A stretch of DNA of 6,766 bases from contig JAOPXW010000174.1 in assembly GCA_025964935.1 (NCBI GenBank), positions 1 through 6,766 of the forward strand, given 5' to 3'. Made by a program: the position numbers and the translations under genes. Under the pieces are notes generated by a model that did not search any database, was not told where the DNA came from, and worked only from the letters and a program-made list of their open reading frames with translations. Shown here piece after piece: positions 1 through 4,799 of the stretch (position 1 is the stretch's first letter; each line of letters starts with the position of its first letter). This DNA is from Friedmanniella sp. GTDB lineage: Bacteria; Actinomycetota; Actinomycetes; Propionibacteriales; Propionibacteriaceae.

Positions 1-336
1 CTCAAGATCCGCCGGCTGCGGCTGGCCGACGACGTCCCGCTGGCCATCCTCACCAACTACCTGCCGGCCCACTTCGAGATCTCCGAGGAGGAGCTGGCCC
101 GACGTGGCCTCTACGCCTGCCTGCGGGCCCTCGGGGTCAACCTGAAGATCGCCCACCAGCGCATCTCGGCGCGGCTGATGACCGAGGAGGAGGCGGAGCT
201 GCTGGACGAGGAGACCCCGGCCGCCTGCCTCACCGTCGACCGGATCGCCTACGACGACGTCGGCCAGTTCGTCGAGTTCGGCCGGCACGTCTACCACGCG
301 GCGCACTACTCGATCCAGTCCTCGCTGGTCGTCTAG
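1..336 (+). CDS. GntR/HutC-family transcriptional regulator, C-terminal UTRA domain (5' partial)
   Basis: The open frame enters from the left edge and ends with TAG at 334-336, giving 111 residues and no start codon. The visible part looks like a UTRA effector-binding domain: near the beginning 'LADDVPLAILTNYLP', then 'ELARRGLYACLRALGV', 'AHQRISARLMTEEEAELL', and near the end 'VDRIAYDDVGQFVEFGRHVYHAAHYS'. This order (favoured acyl/sugar-type pocket strand, SLY-like helix, A..I.A helix, then a Y/R..YD..G.PVE...YR-like strand) is typical of the HutC subfamily of GntR regulators. The DNA-binding winged helix would lie to the left of the window. In the family, a small metabolite bound to UTRA changes operator binding by a homodimer. 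The ligand cannot be read from this fragment. It converges with the phosphoribosyltransferase gene, stop to stop with 19 bp between, so the two genes do not share a transcript. Family call is fairly secure; target genes are unknown. Confidence 0.85.
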   Translation, partial: LKIRRLRLADDVPLAILTNYLPAHFEISEEELARRGLYACLRALGVNLKIAHQRISARLMTEEEAELLDEETPAACLTVDRIAYDDVGQFVEFGRHVYHAAHYSIQSSLVV

Positions 337-355
337 CCCGCCCGCGCCGTCGACC

Positions 356-862
356 TCAGGCGTCCACCACCCCGCTGCGTGGGGTCACCGGCGGCTGGGT
401 CGACCACGGGAAGTTGATCCACCGGTCGGTCTGACGCCAGACGAAGTCACACGCGATGACCGAGTGCGGCTTCTGGTAGATCACCGCCGTCCGAGCCTCG
501 CGCACGTGCCCGGCGCAGAACTCGTGGACCAGCTCGAGGGTTCGACCTGTGTCGGCGACGTCGTCCACGATCAGCACCGACGCCTCGTCGAGGTCGTGGG
601 CGTTCAGGAACGGCGGCAGCATCACCGGCACGTCCAGCCGGCTGTCGACGCCGGTGTAGAACTCGACGCTGATCGTGAACAGGTTCTTGCAGTCCAACGC
701 GTACGCCAGGCTGCCGGCCGGGATCAGCCCGCCCCGGGAGATGCCCAGGACCACGTCCGGCTCGAACCCGCTGTCGGCCACCGTCTGGGCCAGCGCGCGG
801 ATCCCCGTCCCGTACGTCTCCCAGGTCAGCACCTCGCGCGAGGTGTCGGGCTCGCCGACCAT
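356..862 (-). CDS. Phosphoribosyltransferase, purine (hypoxanthine/xanthine-guanine) type
   Basis: A 168-residue protein of the type I phosphoribosyltransferase fold. The PRPP-binding signature lies at residues 96-109 (VLIVDDVADTGRTL), with the two adjacent acidic residues D100-D101 and the TGRT loop. An SRGG loop at 42-45, after the strand VVLGI, matches the pyrophosphate-binding loop, and the aromatic stretch DRWINFPW (146-153) is like the base-binding end of xanthine/guanine enzymes. Members transfer the 5-phosphoribosyl group of PRPP to a free purine base in cytosolic salvage. Base preference cannot be decided here, so no symbol is given. The ATG at 862 is supported by a strong AGGAGG at 868-873, 5 nt upstream. 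The stop (TGA, 356-358) faces the stop of the GntR gene. A TANNNT-like box (TAGGGT, 947-952 on the minus strand) and a small palindrome at 927-940 lie upstream. Other possibility: a regulatory PRT-fold protein without known salvage activity. Confidence 0.9.
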   Translation of the reverse strand: MVGEPDTSREVLTWETYGTGIRALAQTVADSGFEPDVVLGISRGGLIPAGSLAYALDCKNLFTISVEFYTGVDSRLDVPVMLPPFLNAHDLDEASVLIVDDVADTGRTLELVHEFCAGHVREARTAVIYQKPHSVIACDFVWRQTDRWINFPWSTQPPVTPRSGVVDA

Positions 863-926
863 GACCGCCTCCTGCTCGCGTCGGGCACCCCCGACCCCAC
901 TCCGAACCGCGACCTGCGGACCCCGG

Positions 927-940
927 TGACCTGCCGGTCA
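927..940. promoter_or_regulatory. Possible operator palindrome upstream of the phosphoribosyltransferase gene
   Basis: TGACC-TGCC-GGTCA is a perfect 5-bp inverted repeat with a 4-bp centre. It lies 65 bp before the ATG at 862 and about 6 bp downstream of a minus-strand TAGGGT box (952 to 947) that could be a -10 element. It would then overlap the transcription start, a common place for a repressor site. No good -35 is visible, and short inverted repeats are frequent at this GC content, so this is tentative. Confidence 0.25.
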
Positions 941-952
941 GGCTCGACCCTA

Positions 953-979
953 GCGGCGGCCGGCCCCGGCCGGAGCCGC
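953..979 (-). terminator. Strong GC-rich hairpin after the Rv3235-family gene
   Basis: Reading + strand, GCGGC (953-957) pairs with GCCGC (975-979), and CCGGCC (960-965) pairs with GGCCGG (968-973). This gives 11 base pairs with a small asymmetric internal loop and a CC apex (sterically the apex would open further). It begins 15 bp beyond the stop of the gene at 995. No T-tract follows, as is usual for actinobacterial hairpin terminators. It could equally be a chance GC-rich structure. Confidence 0.35.
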
Positions 980-994
980 GTCCCGCCCGCGACC

Positions 995-1534
995 TCACGG
1001 CAGCCACGGCCCCGGACCCCACGCCAGGGCGGTGCACAGCCAGCGGTCCTCGACCCCGTCCAGGCGCATGGCCAGCGCCGCCGCCCGGGGCCCGAGGGCG
1101 AGGTGCGCGGCCACCTCGGCCGCGTCGGCCGTCGGGTGCTGCACCCGGACCGACTGGACGCGCACCACCGCGGGCGGACCGGCCCGACCCTCCAGCCGCC
1201 GCCGACGGCGCTCGACCAGCGCCACCGCAGCGAGCACGTCGTCGGCGACCCAGCGGCCGAGCTGGGCCGAGGCGCGCCGACCCTGCAGCACCTCCACCAG
1301 GGCCACGGCCAGCGACCCGGCCCACCGGCCCGCCGGCGGGCGCCCCGGTCGGGGCGCGCTGAGCCAGCCGGCCGTCACCTCCGTCACCCGGACCGACGGC
1401 GTGGAGGGACCCACGGGTCCGAGGTCGAGCGGCGGCTGCCCGGGGGGTCGGGGTCCAGGGACGGCACCGGACCAGACCTGGTCGGGCGGCCGCCCGTCGA
1501 CGAGGGGGCGGGCGGCGAGGGTGGTGGTGGTCAT
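995..1534 (-). CDS. Rv3235-family (DUF6459-like) protein
   Basis: A 179-residue protein rich in Ala, Arg, Pro and Val. The N-terminal ~65 residues are proline-rich and look disordered (PPDQVWSGAVPGPRPPGQPP and following). The conserved part starts near residue 68 with AGRWAGSLAVALVEVLQGRR, then QLGRWVADDVLAAV (91-104), an Arg cluster (109-113), VVRVQSVRVQHP (123-134), an Ala-rich helix, and the end DRWLCTALAWG (163-173). This matches my recollection of the family named after M. tuberculosis Rv3235, a gene close to secA1 in that species; secA is also close here. No biochemical function is established that I know of, and no signal peptide or membrane segment is visible. The start at 1534 is chosen because GGAGG (1539-1543) sits 4 nt upstream and the earlier ATG at 1636 lacks such a site. 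The next gene upstream in the same direction ends 150 bp away, so cotranscription is possible but unproven. Confidence 0.75.
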   Translation of the reverse strand: MTTTTLAARPLVDGRPPDQVWSGAVPGPRPPGQPPLDLGPVGPSTPSVRVTEVTAGWLSAPRPGRPPAGRWAGSLAVALVEVLQGRRASAQLGRWVADDVLAAVALVERRRRRLEGRAGPPAVVRVQSVRVQHPTADAAEVAAHLALGPRAAALAMRLDGVEDRWLCTALAWGPGPWLP

Positions 1535-1627
1535 CGGTCCTCCGGTCCGGGCCGGCGGTCCTGCGCCGACTCCTGGTGACCAGACTGCGGGGCGGGACCG
1601 ACAGTTCGGAGATCCCGGCCCGACATC

Positions 1628-1636
1628 TGTGGACAA
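1628..1636 (-). promoter_or_regulatory. DnaA-box-like sequence TTGTCCACA
   Basis: The minus strand reads TTGTCCACA, identical to the DnaA-box consensus reported for high-GC actinobacteria. It lies in the 150-bp gap upstream of the Rv3235-family gene. It is a single box; no cluster or AT-rich unwinding element is present, so it is not an origin. It could be a lone DnaA regulatory site or a chance match. A 12-bp GC-only palindrome (CGGCCCGGGCCG, 1640-1651) lies next to it. Confidence 0.3.
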
Positions 1637-1684
1637 CGCCGGCCCGGGCCGACCGGACCGGCTCCCGCCGCGCCACCGGCGGGG

Positions 1685-2293
1685 CTAGCGGCCGCCGGCC
1701 ACCGGACCGGTCCGCTCGAGAGCGTCGCGGAGCGAGGTGTAGGACGCGACCAGGGCCATCCGCTCCATGTCCAGGGTGGGGTCACTGAGCCTGGCCCCGG
1801 CCGCCACCCAGGCGTCGGACAGCATCATGGCCTGGACGCGGAGGGTGGCCGCCCGGTGGACCGCCTCCGGGGGGCGCCGGTAGACGTAGGCGTACAGAGC
1901 GGTGACCGCCGCGACCAGGGACTCGTCGTCGCGCTGCCGGTCGTGCTGACGCACCCGGTGGACCTGCCACCACCGGACCTCGAGCTCCGCCGCCACGGTC
2001 GGGTCCACCGCCACCCGTCCGGCCCGGTTGACCAGGGCGTAGAAGCTCGCCATCTCCCGCCGGGCCCGGGTCGGGTCGTTGTCGGGATAGGGCGCCCAGG
2101 CCTGGTTGGCCCGCAGGATGTGCCAGGCGCCCCGCGCCGAGGCCAGTGGTCCGAGCCCGAATCCGGACCGGACCATCCCGGTCGCTCCCCTGAGCACGCC
2201 GGGCCAGTCACGCCGATAGTAGGCCGACCAGGCCAGACACTCGCTCCGGCCCACCTCCACCGGGTCGAAGTCCGCCGTTCGCGCTCCCGCCAC
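1685..2293 (-). CDS. Conserved protein of unknown function (202 aa)
   Basis: I recognise the sequence type as a conserved actinobacterial protein but cannot assign a function. Notable blocks: AYYRRDWPGVLRGATGMVRSG (24-44), a Trp/Asn-rich block RANQAWAPYPDNDP (61-74), RREMASFYALV (78-88), LEVRWWQVHR (104-113) followed by a polar stretch QHDRQRDDE (116-124), LYAYVYRRPPEAVHRAA (133-149) and a C-terminal mainly helical part ending at SLRDALER. It appears soluble and alpha-helical; there is no signal peptide, long hydrophobic segment or known catalytic signature. The frame is open up to an ATG at 2425, but the GTG at 2293 is preferred: GGAGG at 2302-2306 lies 8 nt upstream, and residues before it do not resemble protein of this family. 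The out-of-frame ATG at 2301 is not used. It is divergent from the S4 gene and runs toward the Rv3235-family gene. Confidence 0.75.
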   Translation of the reverse strand: MAGARTADFDPVEVGRSECLAWSAYYRRDWPGVLRGATGMVRSGFGLGPLASARGAWHILRANQAWAPYPDNDPTRARREMASFYALVNRAGRVAVDPTVAAELEVRWWQVHRVRQHDRQRDDESLVAAVTALYAYVYRRPPEAVHRAATLRVQAMMLSDAWVAAGARLSDPTLDMERMALVASYTSLRDALERTGPVAGGR

Positions 2294-2327
2294 CTCTCCA
2301 TCCTCCCCCCGGGCGAGCGGGCCCGAC

Positions 2328-2341
2328 ACCCGGTACCGGGT
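2328..2341. promoter_or_regulatory. 14-bp perfect palindrome in a divergent intergenic region
   Basis: ACCCGGTACCGGGT is perfectly self-complementary and centred between 2334 and 2335. It lies 35 bp upstream of the GTG at 2293 on the minus strand and about 210 bp upstream of the S4 gene on the plus strand. Its position and symmetry fit a dimeric regulator site for the minus-strand gene. No regulator is identified, and no other copy was noticed in the window. Confidence 0.35.
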
Positions 2342-2395
2342 TGCCCGGCTGGGGACACTGGGGCCATCCCTGCCGCGCAGCCCGACCTCGACGAC

Positions 2396-2557
2396 GTGGT
2401 CGCCCGGCTGGCCGACCTGCTCCAACCGGGACCGGTGCTGCTGCGGCTCGCGGCGCGGGGCTTCGGGGTCCGCCTGCCCCCGACCACCCCGGGCCGGCTG
2501 CGCAAGGATGGGGGGCGAGGGATGGGCGTCCGTTCCCCCTCGGAGAGGCAGCTGTGA
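2396..2557 (+). CDS. Possible small protein upstream of and overlapping the S4 gene
   Basis: This frame ends with TGA at 2555-2557, sharing GTGA with the S4 start at 2554, the overlap typical of translationally coupled genes. The GTG at 2396 would give 53 residues beginning VVARLADLLQPGPVLLRLAARG and ending in a basic, Gly/Arg-rich tail. Coding-like composition starts earlier, at about 2366. Over 2366-2554, 57 of 63 codons end in G or C, while only about 35 have G or C at the second position, a contrast expected of true coding frames at this GC content. Against it: no clear ribosome-binding site at 2396, and no standard start near 2366 (that codon is ATC). There is also no TA dinucleotide between 2400 and 2553, so no TANNNT promoter box can lie close before the S4 gene. 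I do not recognise the product. It may instead be a decayed remnant or simple 5' leader. Confidence 0.35.
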   Translation: MVARLADLLQPGPVLLRLAARGFGVRLPPTTPGRLRKDGGRGMGVRSPSERQL

Positions 2558-2778
2558 GCCGCGAGACCCAGGACGTACGGCTGACCGAGGGCATCCGTCT
2601 CGGCCAGCTCCTGAAGTTCTCCGGGCTCGCCGACACCGGCGCGGGCGCCCGCGAGGTGCTGCTGGCCGGGGAGGTCACGGTCAACGGTGAGGTCGAGACG
2701 CGGCGCGGGCGCCAGCTCGCGCCCGGCGACGAGGTCTCCCTCGCCGGGCGTACGGTACGGCTGGTCCGCGAGGCCTGA
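2554..2778 (+). CDS. S4-domain RNA-binding protein (YbcJ/YaaA type)
   Basis: A 74-residue protein made almost entirely of one S4 domain. The core runs from about residue 14 (IRLGQLLKFSGL) through the helix ADTGAGAREVLLAGEVTVNG (26-45) and ETRRGRQLAPGDEVSLAG (48-65). The pattern L..F-G-A-TG-A--ll-g-V-VNGe-e-RRg--l--GD-V is characteristic of the small stand-alone S4 proteins (COG2501, E. coli YbcJ and Bacillus YaaA), which bind structured RNA, in some cases linked to the large ribosomal subunit. A length of 70-80 residues is normal for the group. The GTG start is supported by GGAGAGG at 2542-2548, 5 nt upstream. The start codon overlaps the stop of a possible upstream small frame. It is followed by a near-palindrome at 2781-2800. 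The family call is secure; the exact RNA target is unknown. Confidence 0.88.
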   Translation: MSRETQDVRLTEGIRLGQLLKFSGLADTGAGAREVLLAGEVTVNGEVETRRGRQLAPGDEVSLAGRTVRLVREA

Positions 2779-2780
2779 GT

Positions 2781-2800
2781 CGTCCGCCCCGGGGCCGACG
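2781..2800 (+). terminator. Near-perfect inverted repeat after the S4 gene
   Basis: CGTC-C-GCCCC meets GGGGC-C-GACG: two 10-base arms with a single C-C mismatch, starting 3 bp after the S4 stop codon. As RNA it would fold into a short GC hairpin, with the central bases forming the loop. No T-run follows. Probably an intrinsic-type terminator of the high-GC kind, separating the S4 gene from the hydrolase promoter. Confidence 0.4.
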
Positions 2801-2823
2801 CCGGCTGGGGGGACTCGAGGGCC

Positions 2824-2858
2824 TTCTGATGCCGCGCCGGCTGGGCTAGCGTGACCGC
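2824..2858 (+). promoter_or_regulatory. Promoter for a leaderless hydrolase transcript
   Basis: TAGCGT (2847-2852) fits the actinobacterial -10 pattern TANNNT and ends 6 nt before the ATG at 2859, so transcription would start at or within one base of the A of ATG. A weak -35 candidate, TTCTGA (2824-2829), lies 17 bp upstream of it. There is no Shine-Dalgarno sequence in front of the ATG, which fits a leaderless mRNA. Confidence 0.5.
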
Positions 2859-3707
2859 ATGACCGGTCCAGACCTAGCCGTGAACCTGCCCGACGGATCC
2901 GTCCTGGCGGCCGAGCGAGGGACTGGTCAAGGACCCACGGTGGTGCTGCTGCACGCGGGGGTCGCCGACCGGCGCAGCTGGTCGGCGCTCGGTGACCTGC
3001 TGGCCCCGGACGGCCTGGACCTGGTCAGCTACGACCGCCGGGGCTTCGGCCAGACCCCCGCCGCCGCCGACGGCGGGTCGTTCACCCATCTCGGTGACCT
3101 CACCGCGCTCCTGGACGCGCTCGGGGTCTCCCGCGCGTACGTCGTCGGGAACTCGATGGGCGGCGCGCTCGCGCTCGACCTGGCGGCCACCGCGCCCGAC
3201 CGGGTGGCCGGGGTCGTGCTGGTCGGCGCCGCGGTCAGCGGCATGACCGACGAGGACACCCCCTTCGACTGGGCACCGGACCCGGCCTCGGGTCCCCTGA
3301 TGGAGGCTCTCGAGGCGGCCAAGGACCGCGCCGACTCCCGGGCCCAGATCCGGGCCCTGGCCCACCTGTGGCTGGACGGCCCGACCGCGCCGGAGGGACG
3401 GGTCTCCGGGGCGCCGCGGGTCCTCTTCGAGCAGATGAACCAGCAGATCCTGGCCGTGGGGGCCGCCGACGACGCCGGCGACGCGGGGCTGCAGACGTGG
3501 CGGACCCTGGACGCCATCGGGGTTCCGGTGCTGGCCGCCTGGGGCGATCTGGACATCCCCGCCGACCTGCCGTTCTACGAGGAGACGGCCCGCCGGCTGG
3601 GTCAGGGGCCGGGCCGTGTTCTGCCCGGCGTCGCCCACCTGCCCGGGCTGGAGCGGCCCGAGCTCGTGGCCCAGCTCGTCCGGGAGGCGGTCGGCTCCCC
3701 GGCGTGA
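2859..3707 (+). CDS. Alpha/beta-fold hydrolase
   Basis: A 282-residue protein with the full set of alpha/beta hydrolase marks. The first strand VVLLHAG (28-34) carries the oxyanion-hole HxG-like turn, with HAG in place of the usual HG. Then come YDRRGFGQTP (58-67), the nucleophile elbow VGNSMGG (96-102) with Ser99 in GxSxG, a helical cap region about 130-205, the acid strand VLAAWGDLDIP (224-234) with Asp232 as likely acid, and GVAHLPGLERPE (257-268) with His260. The triad Ser99-Asp232-His260 is thus complete. No signal peptide, so cytosolic. The substrate (ester, lactone, epoxide or other) cannot be told from sequence. The length is usual for the family. ATG at 2859 is chosen because a TANNNT box is 6 nt upstream; there is no ribosome-binding site. 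It is convergent with the DUF3048 gene, with 13 bp between the stops. Confidence 0.9.
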   Translation: MTGPDLAVNLPDGSVLAAERGTGQGPTVVLLHAGVADRRSWSALGDLLAPDGLDLVSYDRRGFGQTPAAADGGSFTHLGDLTALLDALGVSRAYVVGNSMGGALALDLAATAPDRVAGVVLVGAAVSGMTDEDTPFDWAPDPASGPLMEALEAAKDRADSRAQIRALAHLWLDGPTAPEGRVSGAPRVLFEQMNQQILAVGAADDAGDAGLQTWRTLDAIGVPVLAAWGDLDIPADLPFYEETARRLGQGPGRVLPGVAHLPGLERPELVAQLVREAVGSPA

Positions 3708-3728
3708 GGGCTGAAGCCCGTCAGCCCT
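3707..3728. terminator. Bidirectional hairpin between convergent genes
   Basis: AGGGCTGA (3707-3714) and TCAGCCCT (3721-3728) form a perfect 8-bp stem with a 6-nt loop. The repeat includes the last base of the hydrolase stop codon on one side and the whole DUF3048 stop codon on the other, so it can fold in both transcripts. A shorter competing stem GGGCT/AGCCC (3708-3719) is also possible. No T-tract is present. Confidence 0.5.
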
Positions 3729-4761
3729 GCAGGGTGACCCAGGTCTGCCCGGGGGCCAGCGGGATGTCCTGTCCGCCGGCGGTTCGCAGCCGGAGCGGGG
3801 CCGAGGGCTTGCCGCGGGACCACGTGCCGGTGAGTCGGTGCCCGTCTCGGTAGACGCTGACCCGGCCCGAACCCACGGTGTCGGACTGCACCGACGCCGA
3901 GCCCAGCACGTCCCGGTTGCCGTCACCGTGGTTGTGCACCCTCATCACGATCACGTTGTCCACCCGGGTGGTGGCGCCGGAGTCGCCGTCGACGTAGGGA
4001 CGGCCGTTCCAGCGGACCGTGTAGCGACCGTGGGACCGGTCGAACGCGAAGGTGTCGTGGCCGACCCGGCTGGAGACCCGAGCGACCTTCGAGGCCCGGT
4101 CCACGATCGGAGCCGCGGCGGCGAAGGTCCAGCCGATGGAGCTCGCAGGTTCCAGCCGGGTCGCGGCGGCGACCCCGGCCAGGTCGACCCGGACGTTGTG
4201 GGGGGCCACGCGGCGCGGGTCCCGCGTCTCGCGGTAGAGAGGCACGATCGAGGCGCGGTCGATCTTCGCCTGCACCCGGGGGTTGGCCCCGGAGTAGACC
4301 AGGCCGGGGCGCCCGAAGAGGGGCAGCAGCTGTACGTCGGTGCTGCGGGCGCTGCGGACCGGCTCCACCGCCCGGGGGAAGGTCGTGTGGTAGAGGGCGA
4401 TGAGGCGGGTCTGGGCCCCCTCGACCTCCTCGGTGAAGACGATGTCCGCCTGGCTCAGCCCCACCTGGGGTCGGGCCGGCGCGATGTTCTCCACCTTGAC
4501 GGCGATGACCGGGTGCCGACTCAGTTTCCGACCGGTCAACGGATCGGTCACCCGGGCCGGCTTCGGCGTCGGCTCGGCGCTGGGCACCGGGGTCGACCCG
4601 GGGGTCACCACCGCAGCCGGCGTGCTCGCGGCCGGGGTCGGTCCCACAGTGGTGTCGTGGCTCCCCCCACGGGTCACCGCGAACGCCACGACGGCCGCGA
4701 GGACGACGACGGCGGCCACAGCGGCGAGGACGAGGCGACGCGTCCGGGGGCGAGACGACAT
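3721..4761 (-). CDS. Membrane-anchored DUF3048 (YerB-like) protein
   Basis: A 346-residue protein with a basic N-terminus (RPRTRR), one hydrophobic segment at about residues 10-29, then a Thr/Pro/Ala/Ser-rich linker (about 38-70), which predicts an extracytoplasmic protein tethered by its N-terminus. The N-terminal DUF3048 domain spans about 73-215, with PLTGRKLS, VIAVKVEN, RPQVGLSQADIVF, EEVEGAQTRL and VEPVRSARSTD. The C-terminal domain covers about 230-343, with YTVRWNGRPYVDG, VDNVIVMRV, GSGRVSVYRDGHRLTGTWSRG and PLAPGQTWV. Bacillus YerB is a lipoprotein; here no lipobox cysteine follows the hydrophobic segment, so a transmembrane or cleaved anchor is inferred. The function of the family is not established. 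ATG at 4761 is chosen for GAAGGA (4770-4775) 8 nt upstream and because the hydrophobic anchor follows directly; the much longer open frame up to 5430 is antisense-free but overlaps secA and is rejected. It starts 38 bp after the secA stop, probably in the same operon. Confidence 0.88.
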   Translation of the reverse strand: MSSRPRTRRLVLAAVAAVVVLAAVVAFAVTRGGSHDTTVGPTPAASTPAAVVTPGSTPVPSAEPTPKPARVTDPLTGRKLSRHPVIAVKVENIAPARPQVGLSQADIVFTEEVEGAQTRLIALYHTTFPRAVEPVRSARSTDVQLLPLFGRPGLVYSGANPRVQAKIDRASIVPLYRETRDPRRVAPHNVRVDLAGVAAATRLEPASSIGWTFAAAAPIVDRASKVARVSSRVGHDTFAFDRSHGRYTVRWNGRPYVDGDSGATTRVDNVIVMRVHNHGDGNRDVLGSASVQSDTVGSGRVSVYRDGHRLTGTWSRGKPSAPLRLRTAGGQDIPLAPGQTWVTLQG

Positions 4762-4799
4762 GGCGGTGATCCTTCGGCCTGGGGGGACGGGCGGGAGGC

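Noticed and set aside
464..1579. 371-codon plus-strand open frame antisense to the phosphoribosyltransferase and Rv3235-family genes
   Set aside because: Low-complexity Arg/Pro/Gly/His product, no recognisable domain, crosses two well-supported genes with ribosome sites; long shadow frames are normal at this GC content.
1640..1651. CGGCCCGGGCCG palindrome as a terminator or operator
   Set aside because: A loopless all-G/C 12-mer is easily found by chance here and has no supporting context of its own.
447..1676. 409-codon minus-strand open frame covering two genes in another frame
   Set aside because: Product is almost only Arg, Ala, Gly and Pro; it spans the phosphoribosyltransferase start and the Rv3235-family gene in the wrong frame.
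2294..2425. Upstream extension of the 202-aa unknown protein to an ATG at 2425
   Set aside because: GTG at 2293 has GGAGG 8 nt upstream, while the extension lacks a site and runs through the palindrome and the opposite-strand coding-like frame.
2874..3926. 350-codon minus-strand frame opposite the alpha/beta hydrolase
   Set aside because: The plus strand encodes a complete hydrolase with an intact catalytic triad; the antisense product has no family features.
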